From contig JAGPUQ010000008.1 in assembly GCA_018069525.1 (NCBI GenBank), forward strand, positions 124,001 to 188,000: DNA of 64,000 nucleotides. Direction: 5' to 3'. This stretch comes from Porticoccaceae bacterium. Lineage in GTDB: Bacteria; Pseudomonadota; Gammaproteobacteria; Pseudomonadales; Porticoccaceae. Shown here in pieces: positions 8,701 to 17,459 of the stretch (positions are counted from its first letter, which is position 1; every line of letters begins with the position of its first letter). Under the pieces are notes generated by a model. The model was not told where the DNA came from. It worked only from the letters and a program-made list of their open reading frames with translations, and did not search any database. The position numbers and the translations under genes are program-made.

Positions 8701-9971
8701 TGGGGTTGGCCCTGTGCACTGACACGGCCCAGGGCGAGTTCTGGCGACGAACGCAGGCGCCAGTCGTGAGTGAGTGCGCCGCTGATTTGGTCGCGAGCGG
8801 TGGCGCCGCCGCCATCGAAATCGAGCCACAGGGAGCGCTGCAAGGTGAGTTGGTTGGCGGCGGGAGTGGCGTCGCCCCGGTAGTCTTCAGCCAATGTTAG
8901 TTCGGTGTCTGGACTCATTAAATAGGTGGGTAAATTGCCGAAACCTTTGGGCAGGTCGATTTGAGATGGATCGATGGCCGCCGGGCCGCTGACCTTAACC
9001 CCGCGCAGATTTGGGTTGGCGCGAAAGCTCCAGATTTCCTGGTCGGGCCACTGGTCACCTAGTTGGGTCATGGTGAAAGCTGTTGCGGGTTCCAGATAAC
9101 GCGCCGTGAGGTTGACCCTCCATTCGCCGGGTCGCGCCTGAATGCGCAGTCGACCATCGGCCTCGATACGTGCTGGCAGGGGCGTGTTAAAACTCAGGGC
9201 TTCGGCGTTAGCGGGCAATAGTTGACCCACGACAATTTCTCTTGGTTCTCCAGCTACGGTAATACGCACTTCGGTCTGCAGGCGCAGAGGAATGTCGTCG
9301 CTGAGCAGGCGAAACACCTCTATTTTAAGGGTGTTGGACTGGGTGGGACCGCTGCTAGCTTTCTCAGCGCGCAGCCACACACGGCTTTGCGCATCGGTTT
9401 CGGCGGCGATTTTTGCGCCGTTGCGGGTCAGTGTAATAAGCCCGGTGTTGGCATCGATAGTGAGATATTGCGGTGTCCGCGACCAGTTGAGTTGTCCGTT
9501 GATGTCGTAGTTGCCCGGCGCCAGCTGAATAGCGGGTCTACCTTTATGATCGACAACGGTTGCGGTTTTTCCGTTTAGGGTGACATCGTGGGGCCAGTGC
9601 TCCGGGCTGCCGGGCAGGTAAATCCATTGCTGCTTGGCCAATACTTGCCAGCTTTGTTGGAAGCGCGCACCGCTGTCGGTGGTGGCTATTTCCAGTACGC
9701 CCGGCCACACGCAGCGTTTGTTATTTTCGGTTTTGGCAATGCGGGTGCAGTCATATTCCGGCTGATCCCTGAGTACCCAGTCTTGCCAGGGTTGCAGGGT
9801 AAGGGGAATGTCGGCATCTACGTCACCGAGACTCCTGGTGTTTTCTGCGCCGTGGGTGTTAAGGCTAGTGCTTATTAAGCTGCCGATAAAAAAGCAATAA
9901 ATAACTAATTTTGATAAAGGCGGGCCGAAGAGCAGGGGGCGGGTCATAGGGCGGATCGTAGGGCTGATCAT
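5751..9971 (-). CDS. Large conserved-type membrane protein of unknown function, 1406 residues
   Basis: No family was recognised. Layout from sequence: signal peptide (about 18-42, ending THGA-EN); a long soluble beta-rich part to about 485, presumably periplasmic; a block of about four membrane segments (490-600); a second soluble stretch; a membrane segment at about 705-725; a serine/glycine-rich linker (about 722-757); a further hydrophobic segment; a second large beta-rich region (about 790-1195); and four C-terminal membrane segments (about 1195-1385). The two halves may be an internal duplication of the same plan. ATG 9971 is supported by GGAG seven bases upstream. The neighbouring 10231 gene is divergent. 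Confidence 0.85.
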   Translation of the reverse strand: MISPTIRPMTRPLLFGPPLSKLVIYCFFIGSLISTSLNTHGAENTRSLGDVDADIPLTLQPWQDWVLRDQPEYDCTRIAKTENNKRCVWPGVLEIATTDSGARFQQSWQVLAKQQWIYLPGSPEHWPHDVTLNGKTATVVDHKGRPAIQLAPGNYDINGQLNWSRTPQYLTIDANTGLITLTRNGAKIAAETDAQSRVWLRAEKASSGPTQSNTLKIEVFRLLSDDIPLRLQTEVRITVAGEPREIVVGQLLPANAEALSFNTPLPARIEADGRLRIQARPGEWRVNLTARYLEPATAFTMTQLGDQWPDQEIWSFRANPNLRGVKVSGPAAIDPSQIDLPKGFGNLPTYLMSPDTELTLAEDYRGDATPAANQLTLQRSLWLDFDGGGATARDQISGALTHDWRLRSSPELALGRVSAQGQPQVVTRMPGESGHGIEVRQANVSVEALSRIEPLSALDATGWQHNFDSVSLQLNLPPGWQLWHASGPDRIASSWLSRWDLWDLFLCLLIVGATLRILDWRWALVSAATLALTYHESGAPLMGWVVLVAAIPLLRVIPQGKLRRWLRGIALGVLLILVIVALAFAVQQIRRGLYPQLEQERAINSNNYASRYDGISSIDESFSVGSEMVEDAMSPRLSKLDSKARRTPEPRKRYRPTDNVQTGPGEPTWNWRQVNLSWSGPVRADAALKLYLSPPWLTRSLKFIQVALVGLLIYGLTRALLSAGGSSGSGSSSGSSSGSSSSSSSSTSSNSRSGSGISTASGLLPAALLALVMGSAILSATLSPPTAAADFPPQKLLEELKTELLKPPTCTPQCASLLQGQLDVEGNTFTLRLRVATDTSVAIPLPLGNNWRAAALLIDGKSAALARGGNQLWAQVEPGAHDLLLRGDIVGDSINFTFALPLHQVAVSAPGWQIQGISDGQLRGKTLQLSKQEQTQAKDTLLPDPIKPFVRVERVLSQDIDWQLTTTVTRIAPQAGTINLKIPLLAGEAMVSDHKVSGDREVLVTLPGGQHSFQWRSVLEPTAELQLSAPDTSQWIELWRVQASPRWHISGEGLPAVKSPGSPNPLWQPWPGETLTLSSVQPEPVPGPTTTVESAVVEHSPGARSAALSLSLKIRASLGGDYRLELPVPGELQRIEIDGNEQTRPKEGNEVVLPLRPGLQTIKIEWELAQGIDQVVETPAFILPTPANNIDIKLHLPGDRWPLLLQGPNIGPAMLYWGVLVVIIGVAIGLGMAVKRFGLSIPVRTWQWLLLTIGISTVSTAVSVPVVLWFFAMEWRRRKPMPATLPLFNLTQLALILLSIIALGCLFTTIPQSLLSAPEMQVTGNGSSNFYYQWYQDHSTNALPQGMVFSVPLWVYRITMLLWSLWIVFALLNWIKWGWQCLTTGKFWDNGPTKAAKVEAGPEGKN

Positions 9972-9983
9972 GGCGACACTCCG

Positions 9984-10050
9984 TGTGATATCTTTTTATA
10001 TACGGTTCAGCTGTCTTATATACAGTTTAGTTTTGGTGCTTGCAATTCAT
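9984..10050. repeat. Degenerate 20-bp tandem repeat in divergent intergenic region
   Basis: In the 256-bp gap between the large membrane-protein gene and the DUF4197 gene, a roughly 20-bp unit containing TTATATAC-GTTYAG occurs twice in tandem (about 9991-10030). No other feature could be identified in the gap; promoters for both divergent genes are expected here but no confident -35/-10 pair was picked. Confidence 0.4.
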
Positions 10051-10230
10051 CAACTCAGTTTTAATAAGGACTAATGTATCAGGTGTTTCGTGTTGGGTTT
10101 TTATCGGGAGCTTAGTGGGCAGGCTTTGACGGGAGTTCTCGATGGGGTGGCGTAAGGTCTCAGTACGGGTAAAATGCAGGGCTACCCGGTCAGCATGGCT
10201 GGGCCACTCTCTTGAAAAGGTCGGATTGTG

Positions 10231-11064
10231 ATGAATATTCGTAAATCGAAAGCAGGGCCAAGGTCTGTTGCCATGTTCAACACCCGAATCACTACTGGAG
10301 TGACTACGGGAGTTAACACCGGGGTGAAGGTGGCGGTATTACTTGCGCTGTTGGCGGTAGCTCCCGCTAGCGTTGCGAAAAGTTGGTGGGAAACCGGCGC
10401 GAGCATTATTGATTCTCTGACGGCTGGCAGCGACAAAGGTGACATTACCGCTGCTGCTTTAGGCAGTGCCGATGTGTCTGCGGCCTTTAAACAGGCCTTG
10501 CAAATCGGTGCGGAAAACGTGACCGATCAGTTAGGGCAAAGTAATGGCTTTAACGATGATCCCTTGATTCATATTCCTCTGCCCAAGCAATTCCAAACCG
10601 TGAAAAGTGTTTTGAGTACGGTGGGGATGTCGGCCCCGGTGGACGACCTGGAGCTTAAGTTGAACCGGGCGGCAGAAGCGGCAACGCCGCTCGCCAAAGA
10701 CTTATTTCTAAAATCCATTAACAGCATGACCTTTGACGACGCCATGGCGATTTATCAAGGCCCGGAAGATTCTGCCACGCAGTATTTTAAAAGCCGAATG
10801 ACGCCAGAGTTAAAAAGCGCAATGCTGCCCATTGTCGACAGCAGTTTGGCCGAGGTCGGTGCCGTGCAAGCCTATGATCGCGTCATGGGTGAATATCAGG
10901 CGCTGCCGTTCGTGCCAGATGTGAAAGCAGATTTAACCAACCATGTACTCGAGCGCGCGCTCGACGGCGTGTTTTTGTATCTAGGTAAAGAGGAAGCCGC
11001 TATTCGCAGCGATCCAGTACGGCAGACCACCGCATTGTTACAACGGGTATTTGGTGGGTCTTGA
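10231..11064 (+). CDS. DUF4197 domain-containing exported protein
   Basis: 277 residues with an N-terminal signal peptide ending near PASVAKSW, followed by a helical DUF4197 domain (ALKQAL-like AFKQALQIGAENVTDQLG, the IPLPKQFQTVKSVLSTVGM block and a conserved TFDDAMAIYQGPEDSATQYFK region). The function of the family is unknown; it is periplasmic or lipoprotein-associated in many Proteobacteria. GTG 10228 immediately precedes ATG 10231 and either could start. The pre-signal n-region carries a 12-bp tandem repeat giving TTGV-TTGV-NTGV. Confidence 0.88.
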   Translation: MNIRKSKAGPRSVAMFNTRITTGVTTGVNTGVKVAVLLALLAVAPASVAKSWWETGASIIDSLTAGSDKGDITAAALGSADVSAAFKQALQIGAENVTDQLGQSNGFNDDPLIHIPLPKQFQTVKSVLSTVGMSAPVDDLELKLNRAAEAATPLAKDLFLKSINSMTFDDAMAIYQGPEDSATQYFKSRMTPELKSAMLPIVDSSLAEVGAVQAYDRVMGEYQALPFVPDVKADLTNHVLERALDGVFLYLGKEEAAIRSDPVRQTTALLQRVFGGS

Positions 11065-11130
11065 AGTCTCTTTTATTGCCGAGATTTCGATGCTGACACT
11101 GACACTACATTGACGCTAGATTGATACTGC

Positions 11131-11409
11131 ATGCAAAAACCTGGGGTTAAAATTATCTATTGCCCGGCTTGTCACTGGTTACCGCGTGCTGCCTGGATGG
11201 CGCAAGAGCTACTGTACACCTTTAGCGAAGAACTGGGGGAAGTCGCGCTGATTCCCTCCGACGTGGCAGGAGAGTTTGAAATTCGTATCGGTAAGGAAAC
11301 TATTTGGGAGCGCAAGCGCGATGGTGGTTTTCCCGATGCGAAAGTATTGAAACAGCGCGTACGGGATATTATTTCTCCCAATCGGGAGCTTGGGCATACT
11401 GACCGTTGA
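11131..11409 (+). CDS. Rdx (SelT/SelW/SelH-like) family thioredoxin-fold protein
   Basis: 92 residues. The CPACHW motif near the N-terminus is the CxxC version of the CxxU redox site of SelW/SelT-type proteins, followed by GEFEIRIGKETIWERKRDGGFPDAKVLKQRVRDII, which matches the C-terminal part of the Rdx domain. The likely role is thiol redox chemistry; the substrate is unknown. Cysteine is used, not selenocysteine. Confidence 0.85.
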   Translation: MQKPGVKIIYCPACHWLPRAAWMAQELLYTFSEELGEVALIPSDVAGEFEIRIGKETIWERKRDGGFPDAKVLKQRVRDIISPNRELGHTDR

Positions 11410-11533
11410 TGGTTTGAATTGCGGTAAAAACTGGCTGCTACGATAATACGTATTCGGTGTACGGGATTTTTTATAGCCTTATCAATAAATTAAAAACAAC
11501 TGTAATAATAACTGTAATAAATAAGGATTTACC

Positions 11534-14131
11534 ATGACAGAGCGTTTTATGCGTTTATACCAGCGTCTGATTCTGGATAGACCATTGTTGATTCTCCTGG
11601 CCATCGTGCTGGTTGCGCTGGTTGCAGCCGCAGGTTTACCAAACTTTAAACTGGATGCCTCGGCCGACTCGCTGACTCTGGAGCACGATGACGACCTGGA
11701 TTATTTTCGGGAAATCAATCAACGCTACGGCAGCGGCGATTTTTTGGTGATTACGTTTACACCCAAAGATGTGGATTTATTTTCCGATCAAGCCATCGCT
11801 ACCATCGATGATCTGGGTAAAGACCTGCTCACCATTCAAGGTGTGACCGGCGTGTTGTCGATGGTTAATGTGCCTTTGCTATATAGCCCGAAAGTCACAG
11901 TGAGTCAGTTAAAAGATGAGCCGCGCACTTTGCTGACCCCCGGTGTAGATCGAGATATGGCGAAGCAGGAGTTTTTGGAAAGTCCAATTTATCGCAAATT
12001 GATTTTAAGCCCGGACGGTCAAACTACCGCGATTCTTGCCAATATCGAGCTAGATAAAAAATACATTGCTCTGGTACGGCATCGCGACGCGCTGCGTTAC
12101 CTGCGTAAAACCGAAGGTTTAAGCCAGGAGCAGGAGCAGGAATTAACGCAAGTCAGTAAAGAGTTTCTCGATTACCGAACGGCTCGTTCGGGGGTGGAAA
12201 AAGCTCGGGTTACGGCAGTGCGTGAATTGATGGACAGCTATCGGGATCGGGCGGAAATTTTTCTGGGTGGCCCCAGCATGATCACCGCCGATATGATTGA
12301 TTTTATTAAAAGCGATTTGAAGGTTTTCGGCATCGGTATTTTGCTGTTTATTATCGCGACATTGGCGATTATTTTTCGCCAGTTGCGCTGGGTGTTTATG
12401 CCGCTGACAGTATGTGTGCTGACGGTATTAATAATGCTGGGCTGGTTGAGCTGGATCGACTGGCGTCTAACGGTGATCTCCTCGAATTTTGTCGCCTTGT
12501 TACTAATTACAACGCTGGCCCTCACCATTCATCTGGTGGTGCGTTACCGGGAACTGCAACGCACCAGCGACGAGCTCTCCCAACCTGCTTTAGTGCGAGA
12601 GACAGTGATGTCGATGGCGCGGCCCTGTATTTATACCGTACTGACGACGGCTGTCGCCTTTGTGTCACTGGTGGTGAGCGATATTCGTCCGGTGATCGAC
12701 TTTGGCTGGATGATGACTATCGGTTTGTGTGTCGCGTTTGTACTGTCATTCACGATTATTCCGGCGGGCATGTTATTGCTGGGTCGAGGTAAGAATAATG
12801 TGGGCGAGGATAACTCGGCAAAATTAACCTCGGTGTTTGCACGCTTTACCGAACGCTACGGCAATTTGGTATTAGTGCTGGCGGTGGTGTTGGCGCTTAT
12901 TTCCAGCTATGGCCTTACTCAGTTAAAGGTCGAAAACCGCTTTATCGATTATTTTAAAGAGAGCACAGAAATTTATCGAGGCTTGTCTATTATCGACGAA
13001 CGCCTGGGCGGCACCACGCCTCTGGATATTGTGATCAAAGCGCCGTCCATTGCCGACGTGCCCCTGGTCTTAGGTGCAGACGTGGGCGAGAACGATCCCT
13101 TTGAAGATGATCCTTTCGCCGATGCCGATCCATTTGATGCCGATCCCTTTGCGGACGACCCTTTCGAAGAAGACCCTTTCGCCGATGATCCTTTCGCGGA
13201 AAATTCGGGACAGGCTGAAGCTGATCCCAATAAACAAAGTAATAGTTACTGGTTTACTCGGGCGGGTTTGAGCGATCTTGAAAAAATACATCAATACCTG
13301 GACGACTTGCCGGAAATTGGGCGTGTGGATTCTCTGGTGACGCCGTTTCACGTTGCCAACGACCTAATGGGTCATCGGCTTAACGATTTGGAATTGACTT
13401 TTATGCGCCGTTCTTTATCCCCGGAAATGGAAAGGTTGTTATTGGCCTCGTATCTCGAAGACGAAATTAACGAAACCCGTATTACCATGCGCACGGTTGA
13501 AAGCGCGGGTAATTTGAATCGCAACGAGCTGCTGGCAGAAATCGAAAGTTTTCTGATGGAAGAAATGGCGATTCCACCGGAACGCTTTGCTTTGTCCGGC
13601 TTGCAGGTGCTCTACAACAATATGCTGCAAAGTTTATTTCATTCGCAAATTGTTACCCTGGGCGCGGTGTTTCTCGGCATTATGCTGATGTTCTTAATAT
13701 TGTTTCGCTCGGTAAAAATTTCCTTGCTGGCTATTTTGCCGAATTTACTTGCCGCCTCCATCGTACTGGGTAGCATGGGTATTTTCGGTATTCCTCTCGA
13801 TATGATGACCATTACCATCGCGGCAATTACGGTGGGTATCGGGGTGGATCACGCTATTCATTACATTACCCGCTTTAAGCGCGAGTTTGTGGTGGATCAC
13901 AACTATATTGCCTCCATGCATCGTACCCACGCCAGTATCGGCCTGGCGCTGTTTTATACCGCCATCACCATTATTATGGGGTTCTCGATTCTCGCGTTCT
14001 CCAACTTTATTCCGTCGGTTTATTTTGGTTTGTTGACTGCCCTGGCGATGACCGCTGCACTGTTGGGTTCGCTTACCTTACTGCCACGGTTGATTGTATT
14101 GTTTAAACCTCTGGGGCCGAACCGCGATTAG
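11534..14131 (+). CDS. RND-superfamily exporter, MMPL type
   Basis: 865-residue inner-membrane transporter. Two halves, each with one membrane segment, a large periplasmic loop and a cluster of membrane segments; the halves carry FIKSDLKVFGIGILLFIIATLAIIF-type and SLFHSQIVTLGAVFLGIMLMFLILF-type helices, and the second half has the VGIGVDHAIHYITRFKRE motif typical of MMPL/hopanoid-type RND proteins. The substrate is unknown; lipids or hydrophobic metabolites are usual for this group. The second periplasmic loop contains an acidic DPF pentapeptide repeat (13094-13201). ATG 11534 follows ATAAGGATTTACC, an acceptable ribosome site. Confidence 0.92.
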   Translation: MTERFMRLYQRLILDRPLLILLAIVLVALVAAAGLPNFKLDASADSLTLEHDDDLDYFREINQRYGSGDFLVITFTPKDVDLFSDQAIATIDDLGKDLLTIQGVTGVLSMVNVPLLYSPKVTVSQLKDEPRTLLTPGVDRDMAKQEFLESPIYRKLILSPDGQTTAILANIELDKKYIALVRHRDALRYLRKTEGLSQEQEQELTQVSKEFLDYRTARSGVEKARVTAVRELMDSYRDRAEIFLGGPSMITADMIDFIKSDLKVFGIGILLFIIATLAIIFRQLRWVFMPLTVCVLTVLIMLGWLSWIDWRLTVISSNFVALLLITTLALTIHLVVRYRELQRTSDELSQPALVRETVMSMARPCIYTVLTTAVAFVSLVVSDIRPVIDFGWMMTIGLCVAFVLSFTIIPAGMLLLGRGKNNVGEDNSAKLTSVFARFTERYGNLVLVLAVVLALISSYGLTQLKVENRFIDYFKESTEIYRGLSIIDERLGGTTPLDIVIKAPSIADVPLVLGADVGENDPFEDDPFADADPFDADPFADDPFEEDPFADDPFAENSGQAEADPNKQSNSYWFTRAGLSDLEKIHQYLDDLPEIGRVDSLVTPFHVANDLMGHRLNDLELTFMRRSLSPEMERLLLASYLEDEINETRITMRTVESAGNLNRNELLAEIESFLMEEMAIPPERFALSGLQVLYNNMLQSLFHSQIVTLGAVFLGIMLMFLILFRSVKISLLAILPNLLAASIVLGSMGIFGIPLDMMTITIAAITVGIGVDHAIHYITRFKREFVVDHNYIASMHRTHASIGLALFYTAITIIMGFSILAFSNFIPSVYFGLLTALAMTAALLGSLTLLPRLIVLFKPLGPNRD
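13094..13201 (+). repeat. 15-bp tandem repeat encoding DPFxx units in the MMPL transporter
   Basis: Seven degenerate units of 15 bp (one of 18) encode DPFED, DPFAD, ADPFDA, DPFAD, DPFEE, DPFAD and DPFAE, at about residues 521-556 of the exporter's second periplasmic loop. Synonymous differences between units (GATCCC, GATCCT, GACCCT) show the array is not freshly amplified. The acidic, Phe-spaced segment is probably disordered. Confidence 0.9.
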
Positions 14132-14303
14132 TCGCGCTTGTTGAATTGTATTCAGAGCTCGGCGCGTGAACAGGGTTGAGCCGCGCTGTACTACCGGCAG
14201 GTGCGATTCTGGCTAACAGATGACATGGAACCCATCGTCGCTAATACAGCTGCTAATGGCAGAATTTTTTATGGTATTACCACTGGATTAGTTCTTTGCT
14301 TGG

Positions 14304-15167
14304 TTATGACCATTGTTGGAGCATCGTTTTTAATTCGTCGATAAAGGGTAGTGGCGCATCGAGAAATAAATGATGGGCCGCGCCGGGGATTGCAGTAAAC
14401 GGTGAGCCGGGTGGCGCAACATATTGCAGGTACTCGATGATCTCGGGGGTGATTAACGCGCTCATGCTGCCGTAAATCATACCAAAGCCGGTGTTAAGGT
14501 TGAGCAGGGCATCGGTCTGGTCTTCAAAGCGAAAGGCATCGAGCAGGCGAGGGTCAGCTTTGAGTACCCATCCCTCAGCGGTCTCCTTGATGGATTGTTT
14601 GGCAATATGGTTGATGATGTATTGATTGGGGCAGCGCTGGGGGGGGATTACCCGAAAGTCTTCGATAGCCGCTGTCGCATCTGGATACACGTGGTGCGGT
14701 AAAAACCCCGAGGTGCTGCGCCCGAGAACATCGTCCGGCATGGGAATGATTTTTGCGTCCACCGAGATCAGAGCTCTTACGTTTGCGCCGTAGCGGGCCG
14801 CTGTTTTCAGCGCAATGGCCCCACCAAAGCTGTGCCCGACTACGATTAAGTCGTCGCTGTGTCCGGCATCCTCGGCGACGGCCATTACCTCGTCGGCAAA
14901 GGTATCGAGATTGTAGCTGTCCCGATGTCCGCTATCTCCCGCCCCGGAACAGTCAAGCGCCATGACATAAAAATCGCTGCTTAGCGCGGGCGCTATAAAA
15001 TCCCACCAGTGACTATGTGCATTGAACCCGTGAATCAGTATTAAGCCCGGATTACCGACCTGACCCCAGGCTCGGTAGGCGATGCCACAGTCTTTTACTT
15101 CAATATGGTGCTCGGTAGCAGTTTGTGCCAGTGCCGCTGAAAACCATTCCGGTTGTCCATCACTCAT
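14304..15167 (-). CDS. Alpha/beta hydrolase
   Basis: 287-residue cytosolic alpha/beta hydrolase. It shows the oxyanion-region HGFNAHSHWWD, the nucleophile elbow GHSFGG with the catalytic serine at about residue 118, and a late histidine in IPGAAHHLFLDAP. The substrate cannot be assigned; the closest general type is the epoxide hydrolase/MhpC-like group. It stands alone on the minus strand between the exporter and the DUF2937 gene. Confidence 0.88.
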   Translation of the reverse strand: MSDGQPEWFSAALAQTATEHHIEVKDCGIAYRAWGQVGNPGLILIHGFNAHSHWWDFIAPALSSDFYVMALDCSGAGDSGHRDSYNLDTFADEVMAVAEDAGHSDDLIVVGHSFGGAIALKTAARYGANVRALISVDAKIIPMPDDVLGRSTSGFLPHHVYPDATAAIEDFRVIPPQRCPNQYIINHIAKQSIKETAEGWVLKADPRLLDAFRFEDQTDALLNLNTGFGMIYGSMSALITPEIIEYLQYVAPPGSPFTAIPGAAHHLFLDAPLPFIDELKTMLQQWS

Positions 15168-15527
15168 GGTGTTTCTCTGTCAGTAACCTTTCGTTAGCCG
15201 GGGGCGCTTTTTTCTTGAGTATGTCGCGCGCTGACAGGATCATCGCCGGTGTTGCTCGCAAATTCAAATGGTCTGGATCAAGCAATCGGGATGATTAGGA
15301 GAGTGGAATATGGTATTCCGTGATCCGCAATGTCTAGTTTATAGACCATCACACACCCGAATCGCGAACCGGTTAACGCATTTGCGGTCTGCATTAAGGT
15401 ATCAAATAACTATCGCGTTAAGATAAGGATTCTTAAGCTTGTTGGTAGTGGTACTTTTGTAGTGACCGATTAAAGCATGTCAGTTCCCAGGTATTGGTTC
15501 ACCGATGCTGAGCAGGAGGATTAACTT
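15168..15527. other. Intergenic region, nothing recognised
   Basis: 360 bp between the divergently read hydrolase and DUF2937 genes. Promoters for both are expected. No convincing operator, RNA gene, repeat or short coding region was seen. The ribosome site of the next gene (GCAGGAGGA, about 15511) is the only clear signal. Confidence 0.5.
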
Positions 15528-16067
15528 ATGAACGTAGTGCATCATTATGCATCCCTGGTAATTTTTACGGCGGCCTTTCTGGTGGGCGTACAGATACCTA
15601 ATTTTGTCGATCAGTATGACAAACGCGTTGACGCTCACTTGATCGAAGCGTCCGAGCACTTGAGTGGGTATCAGAGTACGGCTGATATTTATCACGGCGG
15701 TGATCTCGAAGTGCTCATTCAAAAACACCGAAACAGTAGCGATCCTACTTTTCGCTCTGAAACAGCAGTGATTGAAAATTTAACGGCGAATCACGCGCGT
15801 TTTGTTGCTGAACAAAAAGCATTGAAAGGCAGTTTATTTTCTACGTCCATTCACGTGATGTTTTTCGCTGACGGCCAGATCAGGGGCGAAGTGTTAGACA
15901 GCTACACCAGTACCTTGCCAATCAATACCGACGCCATATTTGCGGGTTTATTGATCGCTTTTTTGAGTAGTCTCTTGCTTGAGTCTGTACTGGCCTTGTT
16001 AAGAAGCGTAGGCGTTAAGGCAATGGGTGGCGGAGACCGTTTGATGCCGGCGTTTAGATTGGGCTGA
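15528..16067 (+). CDS. DUF2937 family membrane protein
   Basis: 179 residues matching the DUF2937 pattern: an N-terminal membrane segment, then GVQIPNFVDQYDKRVDAHLIEASEHLSGYQSTADIYHGGDLEVLIQKHRNS-type sequence, and a C-terminal membrane segment (AIFAGLLIAFLSSLLLESVLALL). A strong GAGGA ribosome site precedes ATG 15528. The function of the family is unknown. The gene ends at a hairpin terminator (16111-16140). Confidence 0.85.
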   Translation: MNVVHHYASLVIFTAAFLVGVQIPNFVDQYDKRVDAHLIEASEHLSGYQSTADIYHGGDLEVLIQKHRNSSDPTFRSETAVIENLTANHARFVAEQKALKGSLFSTSIHVMFFADGQIRGEVLDSYTSTLPINTDAIFAGLLIAFLSSLLLESVLALLRSVGVKAMGGGDRLMPAFRLG

Positions 16068-16110
16068 GTTTGAGGAGAGCCTCGCTCGGAACTCTCGGGT
16101 GTTAAAACAT

Positions 16111-16140
16111 AAAAAAAGCCCCGATTAACGGGGCTTTTTT
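16111..16140. terminator. Bidirectional rho-independent terminator
   Basis: Stem AAAAAGCCCCG / CGGGGCTTTTT around a short ATTAA loop, with a T run on the plus strand and an A run on the left that serves the minus strand. It lies between the convergent DUF2937 and MAPEG genes and can end both. Confidence 0.92.
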
Positions 16141-16172
16141 CGTTAGATGGTTAAGTTAATTATGCTAAAGCT

Positions 16173-16595
16173 CTAAGCGCCACAGAATAATTTATAAGCA
16201 TAAATCGCCATTAAAATGATCTGAACAAAGAAAAATGTCGCACGAATCCAAACCATCAGCGTTGCAGTTGAAATCATATGGGTAACCGACTGCGCGATGC
16301 GGGCATAGAGCACATACATCACCGTGCCTTCCATCACACCGTACTGTCCGGAAAATCCCGCTACAGCAACTAGGGCCGCGAGGATCGGCAGGTTTTCGAT
16401 GCAGTTGAGGTGCGCTCGGGTGACGCGTCTGCCAAAGCCCGGCAAATCGTCGCCGCCGGGATCAAAAGCGTTAATGGGGATTTTAGCGCCAGCGATAAAG
16501 TTAAACACGCGAAAATTCGCTACGATCAAAACTAACAGCAGTGTCCAACCAGCAAATCCGGCTAGCGCTATTAATGCGGGGTTCATTGTATCCAT
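16173..16595 (-). CDS. MAPEG family membrane protein
   Basis: 140 residues with four hydrophobic segments and the family pattern RVTRAHLNCIENLPILAAL after the first helix. MAPEG proteins (microsomal glutathione S-transferase related) are integral membrane enzymes of glutathione or eicosanoid chemistry; bacterial members are mostly uncharacterised. ATG 16595 has AGAGG nine bases upstream. Confidence 0.88.
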   Translation of the reverse strand: MDTMNPALIALAGFAGWTLLLVLIVANFRVFNFIAGAKIPINAFDPGGDDLPGFGRRVTRAHLNCIENLPILAALVAVAGFSGQYGVMEGTVMYVLYARIAQSVTHMISTATLMVWIRATFFFVQIILMAIYAYKLFCGA

Positions 16596-16705
16596 TGTAA
16601 TTATGCCTCTTATTTTCTATGGTGGTTGTCGTCTGATGGTACTCAATAGCGCCCGATAGGTAAATGGAAATACATAAAAAAGCTGCGGTTGCTGAGGAGC
16701 AGGAA

Positions 16706-17365
16706 ATGGAACAGGAAATACCGCTGTTCCCTCTGCAGCGTGTGCTGTATCCGAGTGTCTCATTGCCCATGCAGATTTTTGAACAGCGTTATTTGCGTCT
16801 GGTTAAAGAATCCCTGGCGACGCAAACTGCCTTTGGCGTGGTACCGATTGTGGGCGGCCGGGAGGTGGGTTCGACACCGGAAATTAGCCCTCGCGGAACC
16901 CTGGTGAATATTGTCGACTGGTCGCAACTGCCTAACGGTTTGCTCGGCGTTGTAGTTAAAGGTGTGCAGCGGTTTACCGTAGGCTCAACGCGGGTTGAAG
17001 CCGACGGCTTATTGCTGGGCAAGGTAAGGCTAAAGACTGAGGAAGACACTGTCCCGCTAGTACCGGAAGATATGGACTTAGTTGCGCTGTTGATTGACCT
17101 GGCTCGGCAACTGGGTGTTGAAGAGTATTACCTGGGGGACAATTTAACGGTCGCTTTGGCCGATGGTCTGCACAGTGAGAATGACGAGGGGCTTCTCACC
17201 GACGAGCGAGTAACAGCAGAATTAGATCGCGCCGCACTGGTGTGGCGCCTGGCCGATTTGTTGCCGGTGGCGATGAGTAAAAAAATCGCGCTGTTCGATG
17301 TGGTCGATGCGGAGGCGCGCATGGCCGAGGTGCGCGGTTGGTTGCTGGCTTTGCAGTCACGATAA
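16706..17365 (+). CDS. LON substrate-binding domain protein
   Basis: Stand-alone LON N-terminal domain (LON_substr_bdg) protein, about 219 residues, without ATPase or protease domains. It begins IPLFPLQRVLYPSVSLPMQIFEQRYLRLVKESL, typical of the family, and includes GTLVNIVDWSQLPNGLLGVVVKGVQRF. The frame opens at 16664, but ATG 16706 has GAGGA eight bases upstream and is the better start. The role of such stand-alone proteins is not established. Confidence 0.88.
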   Translation: MEQEIPLFPLQRVLYPSVSLPMQIFEQRYLRLVKESLATQTAFGVVPIVGGREVGSTPEISPRGTLVNIVDWSQLPNGLLGVVVKGVQRFTVGSTRVEADGLLLGKVRLKTEEDTVPLVPEDMDLVALLIDLARQLGVEEYYLGDNLTVALADGLHSENDEGLLTDERVTAELDRAALVWRLADLLPVAMSKKIALFDVVDAEARMAEVRGWLLALQSR

Positions 17366-17459
17366 CGAGCTTTAGATAACAAATTATGGATAGCAAAATG
17401 CCGGACTGGGCAAAAATGCCGTTTCAGTTTGCAAAAATGACGAGGTCGGCTGATAGCTA

